Assembly (NCBI GenBank): GCA_012931725.1
Contig: CM022949.1
Coordinates: forward strand, 2,834,939 to 2,898,938
From: Litsea cubeba
Lineage: Eukaryota; Streptophyta; Magnoliopsida; Laurales; Lauraceae
Reading direction: 5' to 3'
DNA length: 64,000 bases
Every line of letters begins with the position of its first letter. Position 1 is the stretch's first letter. Below, one piece after another: positions 34,501 through 45,622 of the stretch. The position numbers and the translations under genes are program-made. The notes under the pieces are model-generated. The model had not been told where the DNA came from. It saw nothing but the letters and a program-made list of their open reading frames with translations, and did no database searches.

Positions 34501-36170
34501 AATACATCAAGGATTACGACTTCCCTATCAAATACCATCCGGGTAAGGCGAACGTCGTAGCAGATGCTTTGAGCAGGAAGACCGCCCTAGTCAGTTTTCT
34601 AGCAGCAGAGGGCGTGTGGACCGATGTCTTCAGTGACTTGGATGTCCAGTTTCAGCCGCTCAGCGATAGAGTTATGCTTGCTACCATGTCCGCTTGGGAA
34701 CCAGAGTTGCTCGGAGAGGTCAAGGACAGTCAACGCAGCGATCCCAAGCTTGTCAAAGTGATTGAGCAGATTGACCAGAGGCCAGAGTTCAGACTGATTG
34801 GTGGAGTACTCTACTACCAGGACAGGCTGTGTGTACCAGATATCCAGGAGCTGAAGGACCAGATCTTAGCAGATGCACACCACAGCAGATATTCGATTCA
34901 CCCAGGCAGCACCAAAATGTATAGGAACCTGAGGAGTTACTACTGGTGGAACAACATGAAGAAAGAGATTGCAGGCTATGTGGCCAGATGTCTGACCTGT
35001 CAGCAGATCAAAGTCGAGCATCAGAAGCCACCAGGACTACTTCATCAGCTCGAGATACCTCAGTGGAAGTGGGAACACATCACCATAGATTTTATTGCAG
35101 GACTTCCAGCTACCAGGAGACGCAGTGATGGCATTTGGGTGATCGTGGACAGGCTGACCAAGTCAGCTCACTTCTTGCCGGTATCGATGAGAGCGGGACT
35201 CGACGTCCTTGCTAAGCTGTACGTAGATAAGATCGTCTCTTTGCACGGAGTTCCAGCTTCGATTGTTTCAGATAGAGATCCACGCTTCACTTCTCACTTT
35301 TGGGATAGTCTTCAGCGAGCTTTGGGTACCAAGTTGAGCTTCAGCACAGCCTATCATCCTCAGACAGACGGACAGACAGAGCGCACCAACCAGACCTTGG
35401 AGGATATGTTGCGAGCTTGTGTCCTAGATTACAAGGAGAACTGGGAGGATTCTTTGCCACTCTGTGAGTTTGCCTACAACAACAGTTACCACTCGAGCAT
35501 CAAGATGGCACCGTTCGAAGCGTTGTACGGCAGGAAGTGCAAGACCCCAGTCTGTTGGGAGGAAGTTGGTGTCAGGAGTTTCCATGGACCATCTATTGTC
35601 GGCGATACCAGTGAGAAGATCCGCCAGATAGTGGAGAACCTGAAGGTTAGCCGCAGTCGACAGAAGAGCTACGCAGACAATAGGCGCAGACCACTCGAGT
35701 TCCAGAAAGGAGACCGTGTCTTCCTGAAGGTTTCCCCAGCTCGAGGCACCCACAGATTCGGCGAGAAGGGCAAGTTAGCACGGAGGTACGTCGGACCCTT
35801 TGAGATCAAGGCTAGGATCGGAGATGTCGCCTACAGACTTCAGTTGCCAGCAGAGCTATCGGGTGTGCACGACGTCTTCCATGTCTCGATGTTGAGGAAG
35901 TATGTGGAGGACCCTACCCACATTCTGCATCACCAGCCGCTCGACATCCAGCCCGACGCGTCCTACATCGCCAAACCAGTCGCCGTCATCGACACCAAGG
36001 AGAAGGTGCTTCGGGACCGAACCATTCAGTTCGTGAAGGTTCAGTGGGAGCATCACACTCCGGAGGAGGCTACTTGGGAGCTACGAGACCAGGTGGCAAG
36101 AGATTATCTACATCTTCTACCGCAGGTATGTCCCTACTTTGTTTTTACATTTGGGGACCAAATGTTTTAA
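31560..36170 (+). CDS. Tekay gag-pol polyprotein, intact, 1536 aa
   Basis: A single uninterrupted frame encodes all activities needed for retrotransposition: capsid, maturation, reverse transcription and integration. Domains in order: gag (about 60-250); Gln-rich linker; zinc knuckle CYDCGETGHISRFC at 309-322; aspartic protease with DPGA at 414; reverse transcriptase with FIDD at 748-751; RNase H starting at D897; integrase with an HHCC zinc motif from about 1107 and catalytic D1177, D1238 and E1274, giving DD35E spacing; and a C-terminal chromodomain at about 1470-1520 (VQWEHHTPEEATWE), which steers integration in chromoviruses. The start ATG at 31560 follows the PBS by 150 bases. All catalytic residues checked are present. 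Gag and pol share one frame, so no frameshift is needed. Confidence 0.95.
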   Translation: MSREGSPSHMIPVAGSQPDFEQRFQRFLQAFLVSQEAQASAQQQQAEDFAQFQTQVLDIMDRVAQPGPAAASVREADPNVIFERFLKRGPPEFTGADDPLVADEWIVRMEKIFKVFECTGQQRVQLAAYMFRGVAEDWWRTIQRHFETIGDEIAWTAFRADFLRKFIPSHVRDRKLREFQALVQGSMTVYQYEVRFTQLSRFAEALITPESERIRRFVDGLRDDIQLNMYCIEIHTYEEALRRAYWAEERLQRIEASQQQRRVRAALVRPQPLPIQQQPFQRQRPAGQARQPQYQRQPQQQQQRGPRVCYDCGETGHISRFCPFRGGQPQAPMLQLPAPPRAPAPAPPVQQIAPAPQPPQQQYRAQQQARGPQQQRPQAAGQAFALTHEEAEAAGNVVEGTLSICDQIARVLFDPGATHSYVSSAFALVLGGVGEELPCTLVVSTPVGKRVVCQTYHPRCRVQIGEYTMFADLIVLPMHDFDVILGMDWLARYRAVMDCFEKIVRLTIDGSDDTVEFVGEKKPRSTRLISALKAERLVRSGCEGYIAFISDDKKSKGVEEIPVVCEFPDVFPDEIPGLPPVREIDFTIELVPGTAPISRAPYRMAPAELRELKTQLQELIDKGFIRPSMSPWGAPVLFVKKKDGSMRMCIDYRQLNQATVKNKYPLPQIDDLFDQLQGAQYFSKVDLRSGYHQLRVREQDVQKTAFRTRYGHYEFLVMPFGLTNTPAVFMALMNKIFAPYLDSFTVVFIDDVLVYSKSREEHEQHLRTSLQLLRDNQLYVKLSKCEFWLEQVVFLGHIISRDGLAVDPAKIEAVVNWERPKNVTEVRSFLGLAGYYRRFVKSFSSISAPLTKLTRKDVPFVWTDACEDSFQELKERLTSAPILSLPSGTGGFVVFTDASGTGLGCVLMQEGKVIAYGSRQLKEHEKKYATHDLELAAVVFALKMWRHYLYGEKFEVHSDHRSLQYLFTQHDLNNRQRRWMEYIKDYDFPIKYHPGKANVVADALSRKTALVSFLAAEGVWTDVFSDLDVQFQPLSDRVMLATMSAWEPELLGEVKDSQRSDPKLVKVIEQIDQRPEFRLIGGVLYYQDRLCVPDIQELKDQILADAHHSRYSIHPGSTKMYRNLRSYYWWNNMKKEIAGYVARCLTCQQIKVEHQKPPGLLHQLEIPQWKWEHITIDFIAGLPATRRRSDGIWVIVDRLTKSAHFLPVSMRAGLDVLAKLYVDKIVSLHGVPASIVSDRDPRFTSHFWDSLQRALGTKLSFSTAYHPQTDGQTERTNQTLEDMLRACVLDYKENWEDSLPLCEFAYNNSYHSSIKMAPFEALYGRKCKTPVCWEEVGVRSFHGPSIVGDTSEKIRQIVENLKVSRSRQKSYADNRRRPLEFQKGDRVFLKVSPARGTHRFGEKGKLARRYVGPFEIKARIGDVAYRLQLPAELSGVHDVFHVSMLRKYVEDPTHILHHQPLDIQPDASYIAKPVAVIDTKEKVLRDRTIQFVKVQWEHHTPEEATWELRDQVARDYLHLLPQVCPYFVFTFGDQMF

Positions 36171-36182
36171 AGGAGGGAGGAA
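36169..36182 (+). promoter_or_regulatory. Polypurine tract of Tekay element
   Basis: AAAGGAGGGAGGAA abuts the 3' LTR start at 36183 and overlaps the end of the gag-pol stop codon (36168-36170). Confidence 0.9.
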
Positions 36183-39100
36183 TGTGAGACCCCACCCCTG
36201 GTGGGCCCTCAATGTGAATTTGAATACTATATATTAGCCTAAGTATTTTAATTATGGGACTTAGTGAGGGTAGTTATGTATTTTCCTAGGGTTAGTCTAG
36301 TGGTGTAATTAGTAGAGTCAATAGGGGGTCTTTTGTTATTTTTAGAGTTAGGGAGTTTGTTAGAGGCCCTAGCTAGAGTTTTGTATTTACTATAGGGGGT
36401 TTGCACCAAAGAATCTTCTAGAAGATCACCTAAAGACCCAAATACCCTCTACCCTAACCCTAATCCTATTCTAACCCCAAGGGCAATCTTGTCCCTAACC
36501 CAAAAACCCAACCTATATAAACAAAACCCTCCCCTGCCCAAACGAGTACTGTTCATCTCCTTTTTCCTTTCTCTCAAGTTTCAATCTCTTCTCTCTTCTC
36601 CTTCCCCAATTCTCTCCAACGAACCCTCATCTTCCCCTCCAATCTCTCTTTTCTCTTCCTCGCCCCAGAAATCCCTTAACAGAAGGCCAGCCGAGATCGA
36701 CCTGCACCATAAGAGCTACTGTCGAGACCTTTTCTCTTTTTCCCTGTGGTTTTCTCTCTTTTCCTTATACCTTCAATTGATCAAGGCAAGTGCACTGTGC
36801 TGGTAGTCTAGATTGCATGTTTCCTTCCTTTGATTTGCAGTAGAATTCCAATTTGTAATATATATGTTTAGATCGATCCTTGAGCATGTTTGTTTGGTTC
36901 CTTTGGCCATTGATGGATGGGATTACCTCATTTGGATGATCAATGGCCGGTTGATGATGGGTGGATGATGTAGGAATGATTTATTTTGCTTCTGTAATGG
37001 TCTATGGAGAATCCCAGAAGAATTGAGTCACGGGAATGAGTTTCCGGAGATGGAATGACAAGAACCCATCTCGCAGTATTGAGATCGGAATCGAAGTAGG
37101 ACCACCCTTGGTAGATCAGGACCCTACGTCTATGTGAGGGGGCCTGTGCGACCATGGGGTGCTACTTGATTCTGGATTTTGATCAGAGGTGGACCACCAT
37201 TCCTGTGCTTAATGAATAGAAGTTGTATCCTGTCGCAGAACTGGGTTCTGTAACAGAACACAACACTGATAGGAGAGATGGACAGAGTCCAGCGATGGCC
37301 GAGCTCAGCACTTGCAGAGCCCAGCGGTTGCCGAGCTCAGCATTAGTGCAGCTCAGCAACTGCCGAACTCAGCACATGCAGAGCCCAGCAGTTGCCAAGC
37401 TCAGCGTTAGCGCAGCCCAGTAACTGCCGAGCTCAGCACTGGCCGAACTCAGCATTGGCTGGATTCAACATTAGCCGAACTCAGAGTTCTGCCGAGCATA
37501 ATGGTTAGGATGAGATTCACGTTTAGCCGAGCTAAGTGTCTAGGCCGAGCTCAGTGCTCAAAGCCGAGTTCAGTGTTACGGCCGAACTCAGTGTTATGGC
37601 CGAACTCAGTGTCTTACTGAGCTCAGTGCCAGACCAGGTTCCGTGCCAGACCGGACTTCGAGCTTAGCCGAACTCAGTGCTTAACCGAGCTGAGAGCTAA
37701 ACCAACCTCAATGCCCTGCCAAGCCCAATGCATTTTCCCGAACTCAGCTGGGTGATCCAACTGAGCTAGGCCCTTTGCCGAACTGAGTTGGGTAGCCGAA
37801 CTGAGTATTCAATTGAGCTCCATTGCTTAGCCGAACTCCGAGATGGATTTCCAAAAAGGTGGGGTTTCAACAAAGGAGACTAGAACCTGGGACATTTCTT
37901 CCAGCCAGAATTCCTAGTGCGCACAGCCAACCACCCAGGCCAGGGGTTAGCCGAACTCACAGGAAGTCCTGGACAATCAGGCTTTGCCTGCAGGATGTTT
38001 TTCCTTCTCTGGACCCAGTGTGCCGAGCTGACCGCCCAGGCCAGGAGGTCGGCCGAGCACACTGTGTGCAGTGACGATCCCCAGATTCTAATTTCTATTG
38101 TTGCAATCATATGTAGGGCCTACTGACCATTCAAATAGACTTCCATCACTGTGCCAGCCACGAGTCAATGGTACGGCTCAACCTTGACTCGTGGGGTCCA
38201 CTAATTAAAGTCCAGGTTATGTAATCTAAGATGATTCGACCTTTATACGTTACCAAAATGATGCATATAACTTCTAAGCACCAAACACAATATTCCTTAG
38301 CATCTGTGGTTTCACTTAAAGATCGAATTACCTGAGATGGACCTCTATCCGAAAGTGGACCATTTACCTAGGTTGGACTGTTGCTATCTCCCTATGATTC
38401 GTGTACTTGGAGATTCATCTCCCTCATACTATGACTATCACTCTATTGTCCTTATTATTGCTCATACCTGTTAATTAAATGGAAAATGGAGGACCTAAAC
38501 CTAGGAATACTTAGAGGTGACCCGGTAATCTGATTTGGTGGATCATTGACCCGTGTCTGTGGCTAGGCGGGCCCTTTTTATGGCCTAAGTTGGATGTGAA
38601 TTACCCTACAATGGAGAGGTTAGATGGTATGGGCTTGTGAACCATTATGGACGTAGATGGATCATATGTCATTGAACATTGACTTGTATCTCATATGGAT
38701 TGTTATAGACCAGGCCAAGTATTTGGGGGGCCTTGGTATGGATCCAATGATGGAATTGGACTTGGACTATGATCCACAGTTTATATTGAGTACTTGGACC
38801 TCTTAGGGACTTTTGTTAGGACCTTGTTCACGCAAGGCAAAGCCTAGACAGACACAGACCTTTATTATTTCCGAGTCGGCATAGACATTCACTGAGTTGA
38901 TTTAAGCTCAGCCAGTTGGACTGATCATCACTGGTAGGAGCTATTGAGATTTGTTGTGTGGCTATCATGATGAGCACTGTTGGGACGGACGGTGTGATGC
39001 CGGTTCCGGTCGTTGTGGATGATGTTGATGATATTTTGCAGGGTTAGTAATCCCTAGCATTAGCTTAGGATCCTTACCGCGACTGTGCTCAGTATGGGAG

Positions 39101-39805
39101 GCCCGCGGCATAATATCCCGCGGTGACCAGCTTATGTGGATGTGCCATATTGTGTAGGTTTATTACTGTTATGCTTATTATGATTCTACATTGTTATCTT
39201 GCACGACTGCATAGCATATGTACCTTTGTTACTCTCTTAACTTTATACATGTCTCTACTCATTTTGATGCATACATTCTATATTATCTGCATATTGTGAC
39301 TTGCCAGATCTTTAGATCTGACCCACTCTTGGTGCTTAGGTCTTGACCCCGAGTTCGAGGGCGATGCGTTCGCACTCGTTGAGGTGCCCGTAGCAGGCGA
39401 CTACGGATGGGGACAGGCCGACCATGAGGTCGAGCCGGTGATTGGAGAGCCTACACCTGGGGTTGAGTGATATCTTTGTTTTGGGATTTTTGAGAGAATC
39501 TGTTGTAGTGAGAGGGTATTATTGTAATTAACTTTGGTTTTATATCATTGTCACATTTAGGCTGGACTTCAGCCCATTTATATTTGATACATGGATGATA
39601 CCTTATGCTTCCGCTATCTCTGATATGGCTTCCGTTATACTATCATGCTTCCGCAATTAACCATTGTTACTATGTTGATGAAAAAGTTTTAAATTGGACC
39701 TCACTGCGGACCTACGATCTTGGAAGTTCTCGGATTTTCCGGGAAGTAGCGCGCCAATTTCGGTACTTTGACGATTTTCTCGGTATCCGGAATTGGGGCG
39801 TTACA
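36183..39805 (+). repeat. 3' LTR of Tekay element
   Basis: It is nearly identical to 27769-31390 over its whole length and is followed by GCAAC, the second target copy. Examples of differences are TTCTACC/TTATACC, GGGGGTTAG/GGGGTTAG and GGGCCGCGGCG/GGCCCGCGGCA. Confidence 0.95.
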
Positions 39806-39810
39806 GCAAC

Positions 39811-40276
39811 ATTTTTCAACCGTTGCCAATAGAAGCTATTCGCAACGGTCATGACAACGTTTTATACCCGTTGCAAATTTCACTCGCAACGATTTAGTAA
39901 CCGTTGCATCTTTTGTATGCAACGATTAAGCAATGGTTAGGCAACCGTTGCAACTTTTGCACGCAACGGTTGAAAAACCATTGCGGATGACTATTTTGCA
40001 ACACTTATAACCGTTGCAAATTGTCACAATAGACAACGATGATGAAATGTTGCAAATTATGTTTATTTGCAACGGTCATTAAACTGTTGCGAAAAGGAGA
40101 AAAAACCGTTGCAAATTTCCTAGTTTGCAATAATTTTAGCAAGCGTTGCAAAAAGAAAAAAAACCGTTGCAAATACGATTCTTCAACGGTGGCAATTGCA
40201 ATGGTTTCATGAACCGTTGCGAATTGGTTTTGCAACGGTTTTCGACCATTGCAAAATACCCCCATTTCTTGTAGTG
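39811..40276. repeat. GCAACGGTT subterminal array, right piece, and CACTA terminus
   Basis: Over 20 copies of GCAACGGTT / AACCGTTGC words, in alternating orientation, run up to the terminus ATTTCTTGTAGTG at 40264-40276. ATA follows the terminus. Confidence 0.85.
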
Positions 40277-40282
40277 ATATTA

Positions 40283-41100
40283 GAGGTAGTAGACTTGATG
40301 AACTGTTATAAGTTAAATGATATGTTTATTCTAAAAAAGTTGAAGAATAAAGAGAAATTAAAATCGATTTTGGAACTAGATTCCAATATTCTAAGTGGAC
40401 CCGGTTTCGGAACCGGAACCGAATCTGGATTTTCCTATCGAAACCGGGTCTGGAACCAACAAAACAGGTTCCGATTCAAAATCGGATTCGAAACCGGAAC
40501 CGTTATTTAGAAACCGGTCTGGGTCCGGATCCACTATGGTTCCTATCCGGAACCATACCATTTGCAAACCTAAATAGAACCCTCATCTAGGGATACAATC
40601 GGGTCGGCTTCAAGCTAGAGCCATATTGGATATAAAATCATTTTCTAAAGGACAGTTTTGGTTCCAACCCATTAACGCTGCATCAAGTCAACCTTCTACA
40701 GCCGATAAATCCCAACATCTTAATAAAAAACCTAAAATATGCCAGATTAAAGTTTAATGACATGCTTTCCACCATCCTCAACAATTTCTTTCATGCAAGT
40801 AATACTTATAGAAAGGGTAAAGGGAATCGAGTTTACATTTATATGGTCGTCCTCAAGTAATGTACATTAAAATAAAGTATTACAAAAAAAGAGGTCAATT
40901 TGGTATGCATCTCTTTGGGAGCCATCATCTCTTTGGAAAAATCTATTGGGTCCCAGGTCCACAGGTTGGAAGATATACGGATTTGGTAGCGGACCTATTT
41001 ATCAATCGAAACAAAAATTGGATTTTGGATCCGGATCCATTTATAAGTTGGAACCTAAACTAGATTCCAAACCCGGTTTTAAACAGGTTAAAACCTCCTA
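40283..41100 (+). repeat. Dispersed CCGGAACC-rich repeat, plus-strand copy
   Basis: It starts GAGGTAGTAGACTTGATG, the same as the inverse of 21347-21364, and continues with the CCGGAACCG-rich segment in the same order. The two copies lie either side of the second CACTA in opposite orientation. Confidence 0.7.
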
Positions 41101-41564
41101 AGAACTGGATAATCAAATACCTATCTGCATCCCCACCCTCATCACCAGAGGACCAACATGAAAGCTTTGGCATAGATCCTTTTCTAGACTCAATGGCAAT
41201 ACTTGAACTCATAATGGCTTCATGCTTGGGGTCCATTTTGAGTCTGGTTAATGATCAAAGTCTTATGTCCATATCTAGGCTGGGTCTATAACCCCAGTGC
41301 GCATGCAATAATACGTATATATCATCATCATCAAAGTCTTGTCCGAACTATATTTGGGTTGGCTACATGAATTTTGTATCTAATTTTGTGATGTATGATA
41401 CATAAATCATCAAGGGTAACTATTGTATTGTGAAACTTATACAAAGAAAATTGATTTTCATATTTTCAGGTGGAGCCATAGGCCAAGCCCTTCAACGCTT
41501 AAGGCTAGCATGACCATTCCCATAAATGAATCACATATGTAATAATATATATTAGATTATATAT
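41101..41564. other. Intergenic DNA
   Basis: No gene or repeat is recognised. The last nine bases, ATTATATAT, are the candidate left target site of the MULE-like element. Confidence 0.5.
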
Positions 41565-42135
41565 GGGATTTATTCTTGTGAGAACTTGCATCTTGTTCGT
41601 CCATCTGTTTGACATCATCCAACGGCTGGAAAGGTTGGCTATAAGAAAGGGGAAAAAATCAGTCGCCTGCGGAACCATCACATTTTCCCCCAAAATCCCT
41701 CCTTCATCTCTCCCTCATCGAATCGGTTCAGCGCATCTCTCTCCTCGAGTCTGTCACCTCTCTCCCGGTCGCTGCACACCTCTCTCTCGGTGATGCGCAT
41801 CTCTCTCTCGGCTAGGCCCACCCAAATTTTCCTTTTCCCTCAAAAAATCCCCTCCTTCCTCTCTCCTGTTTTCCTCCATCTCTCTCCCTCACCGAACCAG
41901 ACAACGCCTTTCTCCCGGCCAGGGCCAAACTGGGACGAGCTTCATCGGCAGTGGCAGATCGGCAGCGGTAGCAACGCATCTCTCTCTCGGTGTCGCACAT
42001 CCCTCTCACGGCCAACACCAAATGGGGATGAGCTTCATCGGCAGCGGCGTCGCGCAGCAGTGCTGTACGCACCATCCCTCATCTCCACCTGCCAGGAGTT
42101 TCTGGATATTTCCCACCTGTTGGAGTTTCTGGATA
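41565..42135 (+). repeat. Left long terminal inverted repeat
   Basis: GGGATTTATTCTTGTGAGAAC start, then CATCTGTTTGACATCATCC, then CT-rich DNA with many TCTCTCTC words, ending GAGTTTCTGGATA. The inverse of 56556-57122. The ORFs it contains are low-complexity. Confidence 0.85.
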
Positions 42136-44232
42136 TTTTTTTGGAGGAATTAGAGGTGGATGTCTGCAACCATTTTATTAGGTACTTGTGGTTGTTGGGG
42201 TGAGAAATATTTCCTCTGATCTCAGTGATCTGCTATCGTGATTATGTTTATATAGAAAAAAAATTATGTGGTTGTTGGGGACTTTCGCTACAACTATTTT
42301 GATGGTATGATGTCAGTTACCAATTGTTTGCAGAAATGCCTAAGTTGATTCTCTTCTCCCTTCATGGGTAAAGGATTTGTTAGATTTTTATTTTTGTGAA
42401 AAGAAACCAAAAGCCATGAACAGGAATTATCCATTCTTGGAATTAGATCCGTCAGTGCTGGTTCTTGGTATTAAATGATGGAAAACCATCCAAAAATATT
42501 AGAAAAATACTCATGATCCAATGGGAAACCACCAGTGATGAGCTATTGGATAGAATCATCAAGCTAAATACATAAGAATATTACTCATCTAATGGTTTGT
42601 TTGATTTCAGGTTGGGAATGGTTGGTTCCCTTTCTCTGTCAAAAAATGTAGCCTTGTCTTTTATTGACTTGGAGAATCTCTCCAAATTAACAAGTCGGTC
42701 TTTCAAGGCTCCCTCCTCCACCATCAAGCTACTTCCATTGTTTACTTTTTACCAGATAAGGTAATATTTACAATGACTAAATTATTTCTTTCAATCAGTT
42801 TTTAGGCAATGTGCATAGGTTAATTGAATAATCATGCTTTACTGAGATTGCATCTTATAAGTGTTTCTATAAAGTTAGAGTTTTTGTTAAACTTAATTGT
42901 TCTAAGACAATTTATTCTATTGTGGTGTCTATTGTAGGAAGAAAGAGGCTGAGGCAAATTAATTTGAAGTACAGGGTGTTGATGGAGCTTATTTTTGAAG
43001 CAGATTCCATGTTATGGGAAAGAACTTTGAGGAAGAAATGAAGCTCCAACATCGATAAAAGACTGCTTATTTTGTTAAATTGGAAGTGAAATTGTAATTT
43101 GATATAGTGTTATATCTTGTAATGGGATATAATGGATGTCATTTTCTATTGGATGTTATTTACCTGAGGTTGGTTCTTGGTTTGTGTAATGGGGTTGATG
43201 TTATCAAGTCTTGTTGGAAACTCATGATGTTATTTCCTTCTTTTTTTATGTCCATTTGAATTATGTCTTTTACAATTGACAATGGTGAAGTATGTATGCG
43301 ATTATGAATGATTGTAACTCTAATATGAATAATAAGAGCTAATTAGATTAAGGTCTAAAATAAAAGCTCTAATTTAAAGTCAAATTATTAAAAAAAGCTC
43401 TTTTTCATATTAGAGTGTTTGATAAACATCAACATAAGAGCTTATTAGAGGGGCATTTCTAAGTCATTTAGAAAAACTTCAATTTAACAAATCATTGAAT
43501 CTTTATGGGTAATCTGACGTCTCTCTGTCCATATAATGCGGGCCATTGTTGATCACATCCACCCCATTTATGGGCTAATCCCAACTAGGCCACACAGAAT
43601 GTAGTCTGTAACTCAAACAAAGCAAATTGGTCATTTTGTATGGTAATAGTGATATGGCCCTGATGCCAAGAGTCTGGATTTGGCGAGCTATTAAATCTAA
43701 ATGTTGTTGAATCAATCTAGTCAAATTCCACTGTGATAAGAGGTGGGTCATCCAACAAATTCCATTGCAATAAGAGGTGGGTCATCAATCAACTTGACCA
43801 CTCGTAAAATATGCGAATAATAGAAATTCCATTGCAAGGTCATCTAAAATAAGCCTCTTTGGAGTTGGGCCTCCTTAGAAGACTTCTTCAACTGATGTTA
43901 ACCTTTGTAGGCCATGATCATTTGAACATGTTGAGTTAAAAAAGAGGCATTCCATACATAATTTTCTACTCATCAAATTGGTTAAGCTTTATATTCAGTT
44001 TTTCTTGTAAGGTTTGAAAAAATATTCTTATTTTTAACTTTTTTTGCTTTTTAAAAATAAAAATAAAAAGTGCTTTCACTTCAAAAATTGAGTATAGATG
44101 CATGAATTTATTGGGTAATAACAGTGAACTTGATTTTTCCACATAATATCACTTTCTCGGTTTCTCCTCAGTAATGAATAGTTGACTGCTGACCAACTTC
44201 TGAGGGGGTTCTAATGGGGATTGGTAGTAGGT
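42136..44232 (+). other. Interior of the MULE-like element, possible transcribed relic
   Basis: No transposase is recognised. A weak gene-like pair is visible. A segment at about 42628-42759 reads SLSLSKNVALSFIDLENLSK then LTSRSFKAPSSTIKLLPLFT and ends at AAG-GTAATA. An acceptor (GTCTATTGTAG, 42938) then gives KKEAEAN and a stop. It has no known match and could be a captured fragment. 43300-44230 shows nothing beyond AT-rich DNA. Confidence 0.35.
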
Positions 44233-45070
44233 ATAAGTGCAAAAATTATAACTCACAAAATTATGAGGTGCATGATAGGACTTATCCAAACGTATGATGA
44301 AGGTCGGCTGCCTTTAAGCCTGAAAGGGGAGAAACAAACTGTTAGAGGACCCTGGCCTGAGTGGCGCAAGGCACTCTGATGCCTAAGTTAGTGTATGAAC
44401 TGAACATAGGAGGAAGAGACAGAGTAATGGCTCAAAAAGGGATGTGTATGCATACCTTTGTTATAGAACGTCATCCTATTTATAGAGTATTCTCCCTGAT
44501 ATCTGGGAGTGGGCCCCTAGATTTGATAGGGATGATCCTGTTAGCCCACAAAGTAATAAATAAGGGTCCATCGTAGCCCATAAAGCATTTATTGTCAGTC
44601 CGATCAGCCCTCATCGCATTAAATGCATGTCATGTTGGGCTGATCGTGTCTCAAGTCTTTGGCGGTTGAGGTCCCATCGGATCCATCCTCAGGCTCTGCC
44701 TTGATTTGGCTACAGACGCTGGATGCCGCCTTGTCAGCGATCTGGGAAAGATTGTGGACGGCTGGGATGGCCCATCTGTCCCATTGGCACTGCCCGTACT
44801 CAGCCACGTGTCCGATGACGTGGCGGACGTAGGGGCGAGACCATGGTATTTATCTTGGATGGCGACCCGACTCCCTCAGCCGAGGTCAGGCGCATAGCCG
44901 AGGTCAGCCTGCATAGCCGAAGTCAGCCTGTTCAGCCGAAGTCAGGCTGGTTTCGGCCAAGGCTTTGACCCTGTTGCCGAGGTGCGCTTGGACGGCACGT
45001 GCGTGGGCTTAAACAACAGTTTATTGTCGATGTTGGTGTGATCCTGATACCTTAAAAATCTCCCCACACA
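44233..45070 (-). repeat. 3' LTR of Tat element
   Basis: 838 bp. On the minus strand it runs from TGTGTGGGGAG to CTTATA, where the terminal CA has mutated to TA. It contains TATAAATA (44477-44484) and four copies of a GCCGA(G/A)GTCAG word at about 44878-44950, one more than the other LTR. Confidence 0.9.
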
Positions 45071-45083
45071 ATTGCCCCTAACT
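45071..45083 (-). promoter_or_regulatory. Polypurine tract of Tat element
   Basis: On the minus strand AGTTAGGGGCAAT abuts the 3' LTR start. It is short but correctly placed. Confidence 0.5.
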
Positions 45084-45338
45084 TGTGACTTCTGAGGGGC
45101 CCTAGCCTTTAGAGGTCGGAAGCTAGAGAGTCCGATGGGAGACATTTGATCGTTACTCAGCACTGTTCCGACTCTTTGAGGTAATTAATATCGCGCCTTG
45201 CTTACCATGGGAAACGAGCTGGGAGTGACACACGTCGTCACGTTACTGATTGTGCCGTCAAATTGATGAGACAGGCGCGAATCACGATGCTGCCTCTTCG
45301 AATTCCTAAATGGTGCCCAAGGAGGGCTTCCTTTTTCT

Positions 45339-45346
45339 TATAAATA
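45339..45346 (+). promoter_or_regulatory. TATA box of the antisense gene
   Basis: TATAAATA lies on the strand opposite to the element's polyprotein, followed by a pyrimidine-rich leader and a well-formed 81 bp leader intron (45540-45620) three bases before the ATG. This gives the antisense gene its own promoter inside the element. Confidence 0.6.
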
Positions 45347-45622
45347 GGGGTGTCTTCTTCTGCTCTACCTTCTTTATTTTCCCTCCTAATTTTCTTTATC
45401 TTCACGTCTGATTTTCGCTCTGTTCTTCTTCTTCACTCTCAAGATCTTTCCAGAGGTTTTCAGGTGAGGACAACTGCGAAACATTGAGGATATCGCACGC
45501 CCAGACTGATTCTCATCCCTAGCTCGCTCTTCTTCACTTGTAAGTCATCTCCAGTCTCTGTCTTTTTAGGGTTTTTCCCCTCTAGGTTTTCTTCTTGCCT
45601 CCTTCAATCCTAGGTTGTAGAA

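Larger units (their letters stand above)
27769..39805 (+). mobile_element. Tekay-lineage Ty3/gypsy LTR retrotransposon, complete and young
   Basis: It has two 3.62 kb LTRs (27769-31390 and 36183-39805), a tRNA-Met-type PBS, one intact gag-pol ORF ending in a chromodomain, a PPT, and a GCAAC target duplication (27764-27768 and 39806-39810). Total length is about 12.0 kb. By eye the LTRs differ at roughly 40 positions plus three single-base indels, about 1.1%. The Tekay (Del) chromovirus assignment rests on domain order and chromodomain at the end of integrase. It appears structurally competent. Confidence 0.95.
22432..40276 (+). mobile_element. Second CACTA element, 3' part, split by the Tekay insertion
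   Basis: The right end at 40265-40276 is ATTTCTTGTAGTG-like (inverse CACTACAAGAAAT), preceded by a dense GCAACGGTT/AACCGTTGC array at 27476-27768 and 39811-40276. Upstream on the same strand lies a decayed TNPA-like transposase gene with its last exon at 27126-27218. The Tekay retrotransposon (27769-39805) sits in the middle of the array, duplicating GCAAC. No matching left terminus or left array was found, so the start given is only the beginning of the CT-rich gene leader and the element is probably 5'-truncated. Confidence 0.7.

Noticed and set aside
41790..42203. 137-codon plus-strand ORF, and the 231-codon minus-strand ORF at 56429-57124
   Set aside because: Both are readings of the MULE-like terminal inverted repeat (CT-rich), similar to each other only because the DNA is an inverted copy.
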